Positions 26,401-63,661 are shown, numbered from the stretch's first letter. The stretch: DNA of 64,000 nucleotides from Chrysogorgia sp. JL179-B06 (GCA_035772405.1 JAYKKM010000428.1:777001-841000), one strand, 5' to 3'. Numbers and translations: made by a program. Notes: a model not told the origin generated them from the letters alone.

Positions 26401-26648
26401 TCCCTGCTGCACCCTCGGCACCTTACCCAAATCCTCCTGGTGGATACCAGCCGATGCCAGCTCCGGGTTATGCTCCATACCCGAGCTACGCTCCTCCCGG
26501 AGGAATTGCTTCTATTAATCCAGGACTTGGCGGGTATCCAACTGGAAATCTTCCTCCAACATGGCACTACCAAGGTCAGGGCTATCAACAGCCTTACCCG
26601 TATAACACCCCCTACCAAAATCCGCCCGGAGGATACCCAAGACAGTAA
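5412..26648 (+). CDS. PDCD6IP: ALIX / PDCD6IP, ESCRT adaptor (5' end missing)
   Basis: Cytosolic scaffold that recruits ESCRT-III (CHMP4) in multivesicular-body sorting, membrane repair and cytokinetic abscission. Fifteen exons join in frame: 5412-5478, 5738-5865, 6687-6840, 7108-7217, 7949-8065, 8496-8555, 8870-9159, 13571-13748, 14019-14240, 18401-18557, 19241-19392, 22930-23064, 23784-23878, 24609-24676, 26251-26648. All have AG/GT borders and give 776 residues. BRO1 domain: about residues 1-260 here, with [30 protein letters not shown] and the CHMP4-contact helix IMLAQAQE. Coiled V domain: about 270-625 ([39 protein letters not shown]). Proline-rich tail: 626-776, with [12 protein letters not shown] (SH3/CIN85-like PxxxPR), PSAP at 26412-26423 (Tsg101 late-domain motif) and an ALG-2-type [13 protein letters not shown]. 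Human ALIX is 868 aa; the missing N-terminus, about 88 aa, was not found upstream. Confidence 0.96.
5925..6545. repeat. 20-bp minisatellite in ALIX intron
   Basis: About 30 tandem copies of a 20-bp unit, GCTAAGTTTGGAGACATTGC. Copies at both ends are more diverged; those at about 6230-6440 are nearly identical. It lies in the intron between the exons ending at 5865 and starting at 6687. There are no unique spacers, so it is not a CRISPR array. Confidence 0.95.
7325..7675 (+). mobile_element. tRNA-derived SINE
   Basis: Starts with a tRNA-like head: A-box-like GGTGGTATTGTGGTCAGG and B-box-like GAGTTCGAAACC at about 7378. A conserved body follows, TTTTCTCCGGATTCTCCGG, then a tail ending in GCGCTATATAAATAG. 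I recall this body and tail as common in cnidarian repeats. It sits in the ALIX intron between 7217 and 7949. Confidence 0.75.
9365..9615. repeat. inverted repeat (foldback) in ALIX intron
   Basis: GACCGTACCGAAAAAGATGG near 9376 is mirrored by CCATCTTTTTCGGTACCGTC near 9599. The arms also share an AATGTACAGC/GGTACATTT-type stretch. Probably a small foldback element; borders are not resolved. Confidence 0.6.
9965..10340. mobile_element. cluster of tRNA-like SINEs in opposite orientations
   Basis: The copy at about 10205-10340 is on plus, with A-box-like ATGGTTAGAGCG and B-box GGTTCGATTCCCG. A matching copy at about 10065-10175 is on minus, so the two form an inverted pair whose arms share GAATGCGC, AAGCCTTCAA and CTGACGGGAAT. 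A third minus-strand head lies at about 9970-10030 (GGATTTGAACCTGTG read on plus). None forms a clean cloverleaf, so I call them SINE heads and not tRNA genes. Confidence 0.6.
10425..11222. mobile_element. foldback element with ~190-bp inverted arms
   Basis: The arms, about 10425-10620 and 11030-11222, are reverse complements over CTATATATA, GGTGGTGAACTGC, ACTTATAGTACGTATTCC, ATATCGGACGGGACTGGGA and three GAGCAAATACGTTGCCC-type subrepeats. The interior carries two diverged direct repeats starting GTTCGATTATCCGCT (about 10669 and 10869). No coding potential; a non-autonomous DNA element in the long ALIX intron. Confidence 0.8.
12148..13500. mobile_element. foldback element with ATAGACCTCTTTCATAAT termini
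   Basis: ATAGACCTCTTTCATAAT near 12148 is mirrored by ATTATGAAAGAGGTCTAT near 13482. Just inside lie opposed arrays of TTTTACGACCCCGAG/TTTACGACCACCTG at 12215-12270 and 13280-13350. The short frames inside show no recognised domain. A relic of the same family lies at 22735-22845. Confidence 0.7.
13850..13905 (-). mobile_element. tRNA-like SINE fragment
   Basis: On minus, GGTAGCTCAATGATTATGG resembles an A box and AGGTTCGATC a B box. It shares its sequence style with the SINE heads at 10.0-10.3 kb and lies in the ALIX intron 13749-14018. Confidence 0.45.
15125..15287. repeat. foldback hairpin inside family B
   Basis: GTCTAACGTTTCGAGCG at about 15149 is mirrored by CGCTCGAAACGTTAGAC at about 15250. 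The centre is a palindromic GTGAAACGTAAAGTGAAATA-type stretch. Confidence 0.8.
15770..15967. mobile_element. MITE family C nested in B, with telomere-like interior
   Basis: Ends GGTATTACTTGGTGTTTCG and CGAAACACCAAGTAATAACC are inverted. The interior has repeats of GGCGGGGGGTTAGGGTTAGG and AAACACTTA. It lies inside family B, which lies inside family A. Confidence 0.8.
16651..17492. mobile_element. DNA-transposon-like element E, long TIRs with subterminal repeats
   Basis: Terminal inverted repeats of over 200 bp start ATGAAGGGTTATTAGGGTCA at 16651 and end with its complement at 17492. ACT abuts both outer edges (possible 3-bp target-site duplication). Each arm carries four to five tandem copies of CGAAACTGCCGAACATAATT and an inner block CACGGACAGAGGAAATCTTC. 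About 400 bp of unique sequence between the arms holds one frame, described separately. Confidence 0.85.
16927..17232 (-). CDS. hypothetical 101-aa protein inside element E
   Basis: Starts [20 protein letters not shown] and fills almost all of the unique centre of element E. The first 60 residues are charged and probably helical; the C-terminal part is hydrophobic and may be frame run-on. I do not recognise the family and see no transposase catalytic triad. It could be a truncated accessory ORF or a captured host exon, since a small acidic MADE-type start is reminiscent of the first exon of a host protein. Its start codon and position, centred between the TIRs and ending next to the right inner block, make chance less likely. 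Expression is unknown. Confidence 0.35.
   Translation of the reverse strand: MADESSESIRSELSKRVREIILLIEQRSFCEDDLIQFRLDWLYNAIVRYVDQVPYGEEVMSLVRQAVHLRMYRFRLILFILVNAEGLVTLFRLTSLNFFWI
18140..18335. repeat. foldback repeat family F, copy 1
   Basis: GTGTGAAGTTGATCATCC and TGTAGTCTTGAGAAAGACTA near 18168-18215 are mirrored at 18285-18330 (CTCAAGACTACTACAACC, GATGAACTTCACACTT). A second, one-armed copy with the lead-in CCTAGGAGTATCATTAG starts at about 19652. Both sit in ALIX introns. Confidence 0.75.
19640..19830. repeat. foldback repeat family F, copy 2
   Basis: Shares CCTAGGAGTATCATTAGA, GTGTGAAGTTGATCATCC and CTTGAGAAAGACTATTGTTG with 18148-18218, but continues into different sequence (TCTTCAGAGTCAAGTAAAGC). 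The far arm is not evident. Confidence 0.65.
20835..21260 (+). pseudogene. LINE reverse-transcriptase 3' fragment
   Basis: Two overlapping frames read [18 protein letters not shown], then [18 protein letters not shown], then [13 protein letters not shown]. This is the usual C-terminal part of CR1/L2-type LINE reverse transcriptases. It is 5' truncated and changes frame near 21060. It lies in the ALIX intron 19393-22929. Confidence 0.8.
21505..21605. repeat. palindromic hairpin with ACTAGTAGTCTATT
   Basis: AACTAGTAGTCTATTAC and CTACTAGTAGTCTATTGG are opposed by GATAGACCACTAGTAG, and TTTTGATTGGCTGAGC by a shorter TTATCCAATCAC. A small foldback repeat in the ALIX intron. Confidence 0.55.
22248..22440. 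mobile_element. MITE family G with telomere-like interior, copy 1
   Basis: Inverted ends GAAGGCTAAAAGGGATGACT / GAGTCATCCCTTTTATCC with adjoining AAAAGGACCTT / AAGGTCCTTTT. The interior is a run of diverged TAATCCTAACCCTAACC units. Other copies are at 32962-33164 and, as a right-end relic, 27385-27425. Confidence 0.85.
22735..22845. mobile_element. relic of the 12-13 kb foldback family
   Basis: TTTAAATATTCCTTTATGTG, CATCTAAATTAGCCTTTATG and CCTAACGAGGTTGTAAA match, in reverse orientation, the right end of the 12148-13500 element. It ends in GCCATTATGAAAGA. Confidence 0.7.
23179..23618. mobile_element. MITE family H, copy 1
   Basis: The ends TTAAAGTGCCTATAACGTC and GACGTTAAAAGCACTTTAA are inverted. 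The arms share AAGAACTTTTAAAATGATAA and CAGTTTGTTTGATATGCAAA. Situated in the ALIX intron 23065-23783. Confidence 0.85.
24800..24870. repeat. hairpin with GAAGC pentamer core
   Basis: AGGATATCTCAC at 24800 and GTGAGATATCCT at 24857 flank about nine units of GAAGC/GAAGT. A compact stem around a pentamer array in an ALIX intron. Confidence 0.8.
25211..25698. mobile_element. MITE family H, copy 2
   Basis: Ends TTTAAAGTGCACCTGACATC and GATGTCAGGTGCACTTTAA. The arms are near-perfect inverted repeats of about 170 bp (AGTAACTTCTTTTGAAGATT and complement, CATGCATAATGAGTTATC). Same family as 23179-23618, in the next-but-one intron. Confidence 0.9.
26083..26192. repeat. hairpin just upstream of last ALIX exon
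   Basis: CATGAATTGGGCAATTATCA near 26090 is mirrored by TGATAATTGCCCAATTCATG near 26168. The loop contains a second short inversion, GGTTATAT/ATATAACC. It lies about 60 bp before the final acceptor region. Confidence 0.85.
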
Positions 26649-26856
26649 AGGACCACACAACAAGTGCTATGAACCCTAATGCGTTCTGAAAAATATCTAA
26701 ACATTAATTTACAAGACATAAATACTGTAATGTTGGCTTAATGTCATATGTATCACTCGTGAATCTGATCACTATTATGATTGACAAAATGTCGCAAATA
26801 ATAGACCTAGCATTCTAGCATAGATATGGAATATCCTGGTTTTCAATGTTAAAAAC

Positions 26857-26862
26857 ATTAAA
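26857..26862 (+). terminator. candidate ALIX poly(A) signal (ATTAAA)
   Basis: ATTAAA variant about 210 nt after the ALIX stop. No canonical AATAAA is closer. Weak evidence by sequence alone. Confidence 0.3.
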
Positions 26863-28280
26863 CTCGCGAAAAACTTTAGACACTAAAATTACTTTCCTCT
26901 TAGTTTGAACATCAAACGACTGTTAGAAGGGCATGGGAGGTAATATTTCTGAAAATTGTTAGATTTTATTTCTAAACGATTTTCTTACAATTGGCGTATG
27001 CAATTCTACACGACACATTTATTGTTGATGGTTCGCTTGTAAATCTTTCAAAATGTATTACGTTCTTGATGCCAATCTCGTACCCAGGCACTGACAAGAG
27101 CATGAGTACGAGGCAGTGGCGGCATGGCTCTTAAACAGGGTCGTGACTAGATGGTACACTCGCAGTTAAGATGACCGTGAGGTACTAGGTCTGAGTCGTC
27201 TTCTGGACATTTTTTTTTTAGTATCCGCGAGTGTTGAACTGCCTGTATGATGAAATACATCATGGAACTGCCAACCTCAAAACAACTTAGATCCTAACCC
27301 TAACCCCCGCCTAAAAGGATCGTCCAGAAGACGACTCCGACCGAGTAGGGTTAGGATTGAGATTAGGGTTAGAAGTTCTAGAAGATGTAAAGGTCCTTTT
27401 CAGTCATCCCTTTTAGCCTTCGCCTCTCAAAGAAGGGGCGTATTTTGGAGAACCATTAGGCGATTGAAAATACAAATTCACGATACAACTTTATAAAAAC
27501 GAGTTATTCACTATACAACTTTTTAAAAACAAATTTTCTAATGAGAATTCCAAATTTTTACAAACCTCAACTATAAATTGTCCAACCAGATAGCTAGATT
27601 TGTACCACGTGACCAGTCAATTTATATAATTCCCACTGCGGGGGGGGGGATACTAGTAAATTCCCCTTTGTAACAACAATACGTTTCAAGACAGAATTCA
27701 AGATTGTTTCGGTGTAATATATAATTTATAGACCCTCAGGGTAATATTTCGTCGAATTCCCCTCGCTCGGATCTATAAATGATAAATGTACAACATTGAC
27801 GTATCGAAAATGAAGTGAAATGAAATTCGAAAATATTTCAATAGTAGCTTGTAAATCTTTTCACAAAGATTACTTAAAGGTTTTGAAAGGGAGAACATCG
27901 TTACATGATTTGTTTTTACTGTCCGTTTGCTGTTCAAACTAAGCCAAAACAATTCAAGTTATGCCTCTATATAGATGGTATTTTGTCTCATTTTAACTTT
28001 TTCCAGTTAGTTTGCTGTCGTCAGGTGCCTCGTCTCCACGCTAGCCAGCATCATTTGCATAAATAGGTTTATACTAGCTTGCTCAACTTGCCTAGACAAT
28101 AACGGTAGTGCACGATTATGAAATCATTTTCTAATATATGTATATTCTTTGGTGGAAATATAATGATTTAGTCCACCTGTAGCAGACTGCAGTAGCCCAT
28201 AGCAGCGTTCCAACTCGAACAAAATATTTGTGTAAAAAGGAACTGAAGATCTAAATCAGTTCGTGTTTTTTTTCCTTTTC
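26863..28280. other. intergenic region between convergent genes
   Basis: No coding exon found. It holds an inverted GAGTCGTCTTCTGGAC / GTCCAGAAGACGACTC pair (27193 and 27322), a family G right-end relic (about 27385-27425) and a G9 run near 27641. Confidence 0.55.
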
Positions 28281-28285
28281 TCAAA

Positions 28286-28324
28286 TTTATTATATCAGTT
28301 AACCTGTATGTAATTTCTTTTATT
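28286..28324 (-). terminator. candidate poly(A) signals of the Cys-loop receptor gene
   Basis: Two AATAAA hexamers on the minus strand (28319-28324 and 28286-28291), about 215 and 250 nt beyond the receptor stop codon. Confidence 0.45.
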
Positions 28325-28536
28325 AAAATTGTTCTTGTAGATTTTTACATTTGACCAACGATGAGATTGTTAATAAATTATTTCAAGGGATATAAATCCC
28401 GACTTCAACATTATTTAAACATAAATATTGGCTCTATATGTAGGTATAGACTAGTTTGCTTACCAAAATCATTCAATACAACTATAGAACAATGTATAGT
28501 TTATAAATCTTTACCAAATGTATTTTGAATTCGTGG

Positions 28537-56999
<28,463 letters not shown>

Positions 57000-58235
57000 A
57001 ATTTTCCTGTACTGCCCATTTTTTATAATTCTAAATTATATATTATCTCATTATTAACCGAGAGCGCGGTCATTATGTGAAAATATCAGACCAAGGTCTT
57101 GACATACGCCGGGTCATATCAGACCAAGGTCTTTACATAGAAGGTCTTGACATATTACCAGCCTTCTTAGGATTTTCCAAAAGTTGTCCGAAACCTATAA
57201 CTCAACGGCAAATATGTCTACAATAATGCGCGCATCGCTCTTCAAACCATGTTAACTAACACAGGCAGACATGCAACAAGCTTCAATTCGATGCGACATG
57301 AGTTGTGATACTGAAACGTCTTGCAGAGTTATAACGATTTTAAAACACGAAGATTTCGTTCATGATTCGGTGTCTCTGAGGCAAAAACATCGGTTTTTGA
57401 CGAACAAAATGGAAACGTCAAACAACATGTAATCTACTAGTAAATGAAAGAGATGTTTTGTAGTCCAAATATTCAACTTGTTAGATCGATGTGTACAAAT
57501 CGACAGACAGTGTTCAGTAGCCCGTTAAAGACTCGTCAACATCACAATATTTGACTTTGATGCGACTAAAGTTCGCGATCGATTTGGAAACGTCAAATTA
57601 ACTAAGTATATAACCTCCAATGTATCTTAATGCGATTATGTGGCAGTATATATGTATATAACAACAAAATATATATATAACAACAAAAAATGATCACTTG
57701 GTTAGTGAGAGGGCTCGACACAGTAAAGATGTGGAGCAAATATATTCTCGACTAATATATTCTCGAATATATATTCTCGAAATTTCTATGAGCTGTGATA
57801 TATAGTTAACATGTCCAAAATTCCAAGCAGGAGGATAAAGGATGTAGATATCATAACAAGAAATGTTTCTTTCAATTCAAGTGACCGCCTGCTATATTAT
57901 TGCTCCAACCACTGCTGATAAGCCCCCTCCTCCCACAAAGGATTTGTTGCAAAGAAGTAGATATACAAAGAATTGAAATTAAGATGAAGCTTGTTAGATA
58001 CATGTACACATATTATATTGAAAATAGACCTCTATCACCCATTATGGGCCAAAGGTGCACCTGTGCACTCAGTATTACTGAATAAACCATGACATTAGCT
58101 ATACATGTACTACAATGAAATATCATCAGGCTCTTTAATGGGTTAACCAACATAAACAAAACTTATTTAATATGGCTTTTGTATGATATCCTTAGTGAGT
58201 GTTTTTTGTCTTATTTTCACCGAAATTGATTTAGT
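57000..58235. other. upstream of receptor exon 1; no gene recognised
   Basis: CATATCAGACCAAGGTCTT is repeated near 57080 and 57115. No signal-peptide exon for the receptor was identified, and no promoter element is convincing. Confidence 0.45.
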
Positions 58236-59565
58236 AACCAAAGTTTAAAGAGCTAGTGGTCTCGATACCCCATATAAATGCCTGTAACTGATGGGTATCG
58301 CTTTTTATTTTTAACACAACGCATGAAGGGCAAACACGTCTATTCCCTTTTCCTAAATAGCCATGCCTTGCTAATATGAACTGTCTATATATGCAGCCTT
58401 GCGAAAGGCTCGTACGTATGCTATGGTCCTCAAGATCGTTTCTAATATCACTTGCATTTCTGATGCATAGCTGTAGCACATCTGGGTCTAGGCATAATTT
58501 TGCAAAACGTGCTGAAAATGTTATACAATTTTTCTGTTTCCAGCATTTGTTCTCGATGTCTTGAGACATTTAAATGTACATAATACACCAGGAAATGACA
58601 GGTTGAGGATTTGTTGTTGGACCTTGGTCTTGCTGAAAATCTAGTTCAACTCTTGCTTCCTTCCTTCACTTCTTGACCATCAAAATCACCCAAAACCTCG
58701 TTATTGTTCTCGATATCCAGGTCATCTTCCATAATAAGAAAAGTGTGAATGTAGTCCATACTCCCAATGCCTCTTCTGAGACTTCTTATAGCCAACTTTC
58801 TTACCATTTCCTCATCAAGTGTATTAATAAATTCCTAAAGATTTTTAAAAATAATTTCAATAAAGGCAAAACACAATAATAATAATAATTACAAACTATA
58901 TTTTAACAGGTTGGCTTGGTCAGCTAGATTCAAAATGAAAATATTGAATTGTAAAATACTAAAATGGTTATAGATACTGTATTGTTAAAATCTAACTTGG
59001 AATGCAAAATATTTTTCTTGCAGCTTCTGTTCGAACAGCACCAAATTATTAAAATTTCCATGAGTCCCTTTCAGATCACATTTGAATAGCAATCAATTGA
59101 TTACAATATCGTGGGGTCAAACCATTGATATATTTAAAAAAAATTAATAACACAAATTCATATATTGAATGTTTCCAAGCTTTGTTCATAATTTTCCCGT
59201 CAGTGTAGTGATGTCAAACAAAAATACTATGATACTTTTCAACTCCATTATGAATTTATTTGTTTTATATATTTGAAACTGGAATACTGAGTGATATATA
59301 CTGTATACTTCATATCCCATATATATTTCTGTTTTATTTCAGTGCACGCATAACCGAAGTATTTCATAAACTATAATACATGTAATTTATAAACTTCTCA
59401 GGTTCCAACTACAGTATACAACCGCCCTACAAGGCTTCACTTCAAGAAACACAAAGGAAAATAATTGTATTTTATATATTCCTCTTTGACTCCAATAATT
59501 TTTTGAACTCACATATAAAGCAAATTTTATGGAGGAAAATACCTTTACATCCCTGTGCTCTTTAT

Positions 59566-59930
59566 CTCTTTGCTCGTCCTCCATCTCGACGTTTGCAGTA
59601 GTAACCGGGTCAATATACAGTTTGACCCCCAAAAATGCTAGAAAAGGTTTTTCAACTGTTTGTGGTAGTATTGGATATGAAGAATTTCATACTAATAGTT
59701 GTCAAATCCAAGATGGCGTCCAAGATGGCCGCCAATACCTTAAAATAGCTATAACTTCCTTACTATTCACCCTAGATTGATCAAATTTTTGTATCTACAC
59801 CCAGGTTTTAGGGATCAAGGAACGCACTGAAAAGAATGAAATCACCATTGAATAATCAGAACACCAGGAAATCCAATATGGCGCCCAAAATGGCCACCGA
59901 TATCCTAAAATTGCTATTCACACTAGAGTT
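59566..59930. repeat. left arm of inverted repeat around the FEN-like copy
   Basis: AAAAGGTTTTTCAACTGTTT, AGCTATAACTTCCTTACTAT, CAGAACACCAGGAAATCC and GGCGCCCAAAATGGCC match, as complements, 62335-62665. Identity is moderate, perhaps 80 percent by eye. Confidence 0.8.
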
Positions 59931-60076
59931 GTAATTCTGTGTCTATTCCTAGGTATCTAGGAATCTAATGGTGTGAATTAAATAATGATTGAGTTATCAG
60001 TTCTTTAACGGTATTAATATGGCAAAAACACTATGACTTTAAAAGTTACCATTGTTCTATGAATGTATACATATTG

Positions 60077-62035
60077 TCAATTACAGCCCCTCCTCATCCT
60101 CCTCTTCAATGAATGTAGCCTGCCCTCGTTGTACGCATTGTCACAAGTTTCTAACTGGCATTGTTCACAAGCAGGCGTGCAGGCTTGGCATTTGCAGTGA
60201 ATCTTCTTCAGGAGCATGTCAGGGGCAGCATTCATATCCGACATTACTGGAATCAATTTATTTATCAATTTAATTCCAACCCCAGTTCAACACATCCATG
60301 TCACTCTCCTTCCCAATCCAGACCATTATCTGGTAGTAAACTCTGAGATATTGTAGTTTGGGGTGGAGGACGTACAAGGGGGTAGACGTTCAGGTGTCAC
60401 AAACGATGTTGATGATACGATTTTCTTGGTCAAGGTACTGTGGCGCAAAGATGTCAGTACCCTTCCCGCCAAACATGCACGACAGCCATTGCCTGGGTTC
60501 CAAATTCTTCAATCAATTCTTTCTCCTGATTTGGAAAGAGGAATTGATCAGCACAGGATTGCATTACAGAATCACCTTTCACAAGCTTTTGAGAAACCGA
60601 CCTCTTCCCAACACCAAAGATCCGAGATGTACTATCACATCCAGTGAAGGCGTGAATGAAAAGCAACTGTGAACGCAAATTATTTCCTAGGGTTGACATA
60701 AGACTGTTGATGTTATACACTGTTGTAGCAGTCGACTTGTCCGATCGGAAATAGAGGTCCTTGTTATCTGTCTGAGCATAATAAAGGAGCAGAACTAGTA
60801 GGTCAGTGTCTTCCCCTATCAAAGCAGTGGAATGGTAACGGGATGCTTCAACTACAGCCTTGGTAATGTCTACGCCTGCATCCCCAGGTAAATTGATGAT
60901 ACTGCACTGTCACTCTTTCATGCCTCAGTTCCCCACTGATGAGAAGATCTATCAGTCATTGTTTGTTGATATCTCTTGACATACTAAATCGTCCTTCTTC
61001 CCTGTAAACTCTGTCTCAGCGGTGAAGCTGACCACAGGGTGAATTTTATTTCCCATGCGCCTTTGGTGAGTATTTTCTTTGACGGACCCCCATCATATCC
61101 ATCAAAGACGACAGTTGCCGTACCGTAACGGCGAATGGTGAAACCCGCATATAATTCCGCTACTGCACCGTAATTGTCTCCCTTTTTCCAGGGTACACTG
61201 TGTAGTAAGGAGCCTCCGTCAAGGACGTAATGTTCAGTTCTAGGATTAGATTCAGGGACTTCACTTGATGCTTTACTCAAATGCTCAGTTATGGCATGAG
61301 CTAGTTGCGGCTTTGATCAGGGGGAAATGGACTGGGCAATGGACTAGAGTAGGGGGAATATGGACTGAGCTCATATCCCATAACATCCTCTAATGAAAGT
61401 TCACCTGTTTTTATACAACCAGAAGTCGCTGGAACAACAGGACATGGTCGATATCTTGATCTGGAGCAACCTTGATGGCTGACACATCACCGAGGGTCTC
61501 ATCCTTAGGTGTTCCGGATTTTCTGCGCTGTGCCTTTGGTTCATCCCTAACCTTCCATGGAATATCAAGCCCTGATCGAAAGTTCCCAACACATGCAGGA
61601 ATGATGATATATACACAGTTGGCAGCGTGTAAGTCGCCACCGTAGTATTCGATTCGACCCTGCACAGCAAGACCCCAATCATCAGAACGATTGCCGCAAC
61701 AAAGTGCAATATCTGTCTTAACACAACTGTAATCTGAACTACCGAACACAACCTTAGTTCCACAGAGAAACAACCTCAGATTTACTATCAAAAGGTCCTA
61801 TGGATACAAGTGCACTTCTCGTCAGTGACGTTGTTTCACCTTTACTACGGTTTAACGAATTTCTAATGTCACGTGTGTTAGTGTACCAGCTGTCACTACA
61901 ACGTTGTCACCCCTTTCAATACTTGCGGCATTGATTCCATTGCACGGCCTTTTTCACAAATTCAAACTACATTATCTTGAACTTCAGTTTTTTTCTCACA
62001 GATTGGACATATTTCGCGGTCGACATTGGCACTCA
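60077..62035 (-). pseudogene. FEN/XPG-like nuclease + Cys-rich protein, decayed copy 2
   Basis: In minus order: MSANVDREICPICEKK with a zinc-knuckle start (62035), then 61780-61411 with GGDLHAANCVYIIIPAC and VGNFRSGLDIPWK. 61280-60984: EHYVLDGGSLLHSVPW, then TATVVFDGYDGGPSKKI. About 60890-60454: DAGVDITKAVVEASRYH, ALIGEDTDLLVLLLYYA and FIHAFTGCDSTSRIFGVGKR. 60250-60090: AAPDMLLKKIHCKCQAC and CEQCQLETCDN. The VFDG..PSKK, VVEAS, EDTDLL, GCDS and following G-V-G motifs line up with the FEN/XPG I-region, EAEA, DxD, GSD and helix-hairpin-helix (IRGIG) of flap endonucleases. Stops and frame changes between the blocks make it a relic. It lies inside the intron of the CXC/P2X7-like gene. Confidence 0.75.
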
Positions 62036-62334
62036 TTTCCAAACCTGAATGAAATGGTTAGATTTACTATCTAGTCATATTGCGTCGTATAAATAAGTTA
62101 TGGAATCTACTAGGAATTATGATACCAACCTAATTACACATTTACCCTAGCATATGAATGAAACAAAGAAGCACATCGTATAAAGGTCAATTTGAAATAA
62201 CAAACAGAATTTGGAAAACAAGTTCCTCGTGTCTTTTTGAGCCTGCAGTCAAACAGGGCTGCGTGTTCTTAAAAAAATGGGTAGATACTTCAAGTAACCC
62301 TGATCATATTGTATCAATGTTTGCGGATATGCAA

Positions 62335-62665
62335 CTTTAGGATATCGGCGGCCATTTTGGGCGCCTGCATATGGGATTTCCTGGTGTTCTGACTGTTCAA
62401 TGGTGATTTCACTGTTTTCAGTGATTTCCCTTGATCCATAAAACCTGCGTGTAGACACCAAAATTATCATTCTATGGTGAATAGTAAGGAAGTTATAGCT
62501 ATTTTAAGTTATTGGACGCCATCTTAGATTTGACAACTTTCCGGCAGTCTGATTTTGGTAGATTTTTAGTATGATATTCTCCATATCCAATACTATCAGA
62601 AACAGTTGAAAAACCTTTTTTATCAATTTTTTTGGGGTAGGGTGGTAATTTTTCACATATTGACC
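62335..62665. repeat. right arm of inverted repeat around the FEN-like copy
   Basis: Complement of 59566-59930. Its outer end overlaps the end of exon 3 of the CXC/P2X7-like gene (GGGTCAATAT on minus), so the repeat may have originated from that gene. Confidence 0.8.
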
Positions 62666-63267
62666 CGACCAGTAGATTGTGGAAGACGAAATCCTTTCGA
62701 TCGTGCTGATCTTTCACGCACTCTATTTTCTGTTGAAGTTCCCGCATTATCTTGTGTTTCCTAAAACCCAATAATATAAACGAACATGAAAGATGTTTCA
62801 AAAAAATGAAATACAACTGAATAGAAAAGATTAAATACAACATTTTCTAGACCAACATACCCTGTTCTTGCAAGGTTTACTACAAGTACCACACTTGCAG
62901 TCGGCAGAACACTCTAAGTTTCTTCCCTTACAAAGACATCCTCTGTTCGTATTTTCATTTCTTTTTGTACTGCATGAGCTTTTACAACGACAATAATTAA
63001 CCTGTGTTTTCAAGAAACGAACGTTCCACTCCGTATTTCAACATGAAATGAAATAATATGCATTTTCCCACTTACCGTGTTCTCCATAACAATGGCGGCT
63101 TAATGTTGCCGAGCGATTTCCGACATTTTCCGAAGTTATTTATATATGCGCCGTAAATGGTGACACTGCTCCTTGCTTTAAGTCTGAGCAGTAAACTGCA
63201 CCTCAGAAATTTCGATCAAATAATCTGATTCTTTTAGTATAGGCGCATTTGCCAAAAACATGACGTT

Positions 63268-63661
63268 GCCACCACCAGATCTACGATCATGGCAACCTAC
63301 GACGGGGACGTTGTTCAAACAAAATAATCTTTATGCGAAACAAAAAGAATGAATAATTTTTATTCCCAAGAATAATCTCAACACCGTCCTCGTTCTATTT
63401 ACAACGCCACTGAGAGCATTTTGCGTCTTTAGGACGACGGTAACTCGCGGAGAGATGAGAGCTGTTCCTTAAGACTAACTTAAACACAGACAGTACAATC
63501 ATATCATTTTAAAAATATTGAAGCGTTTTGGAGATCATAAAACAAGCTTTGAGTGTCAAATACGCTAGTCAATCGACCGTGATTTCATTCAAGTGCTAAA
63601 ATTTGTATTGCTTTCACTGCCGTCGCCGTCCTAGGTTGCCGTCGTAGAACTTAAGGTCCCT
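63268..63661. mobile_element. MITE family A, third copy
   Basis: Reverse orientation relative to 30562-30952. Contains ATAATCTTTATGCGAAACAA, TTTGGAGATCATAAAACAAG and CTAGTCAATCGACCGTG, and ends AGGTTGCCGTCGTAGAACTT plus AAGGTCCCT. The left end is partly degraded (CCAGATCTACGATCATGGCA). Confidence 0.88.

Larger units (their letters stand above)
58240..63087 (-). pseudogene. CXC-like + P2X7-C-terminal-domain protein, decayed
   Basis: Exon 1 63087-63076 encodes MENT and ends at GTAAGT. Exon 2 63001-62861 encodes VNYCRCKSSCSTKRNENTNR, GCLCKGRNLECSADCKCG and KPCKNR, a cysteine-rich CXC-like segment. Exon 3 starts at 62760 (ETQDNAGTSTENR) and either splices at GTGCGT or runs to a stop at 62653. 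After a long intron the exon from 58834 reads EFINTLDEEMVRKLAIRSLR. A shifted frame reads VELDFQQDQGPTTNPQPVI and WC. Then 58569-58290 reads SARFAKLCLDPDVLQLCIRN, YRQFILARHGYLGKGNRRV and CPSCVV, ending RYPSVTGIYMGYRD in another frame. The last part resembles the cytoplasmic ballast of P2X7 receptors, without the channel part. A stop near 58577 and three frame breaks point to decay (or sequencing error). A FEN-like gene copy sits in its intron. Confidence 0.72.

Noticed and set aside
26266..26663. Minus-strand frames opposite the last ALIX exon
   Set aside because: Shadows of the proline-rich coding exon on the other strand.
58673..58879. 68-codon plus frame
   Set aside because: Shadow of the minus-strand exon that starts at 58834 (EFINTLDEEMVRK).
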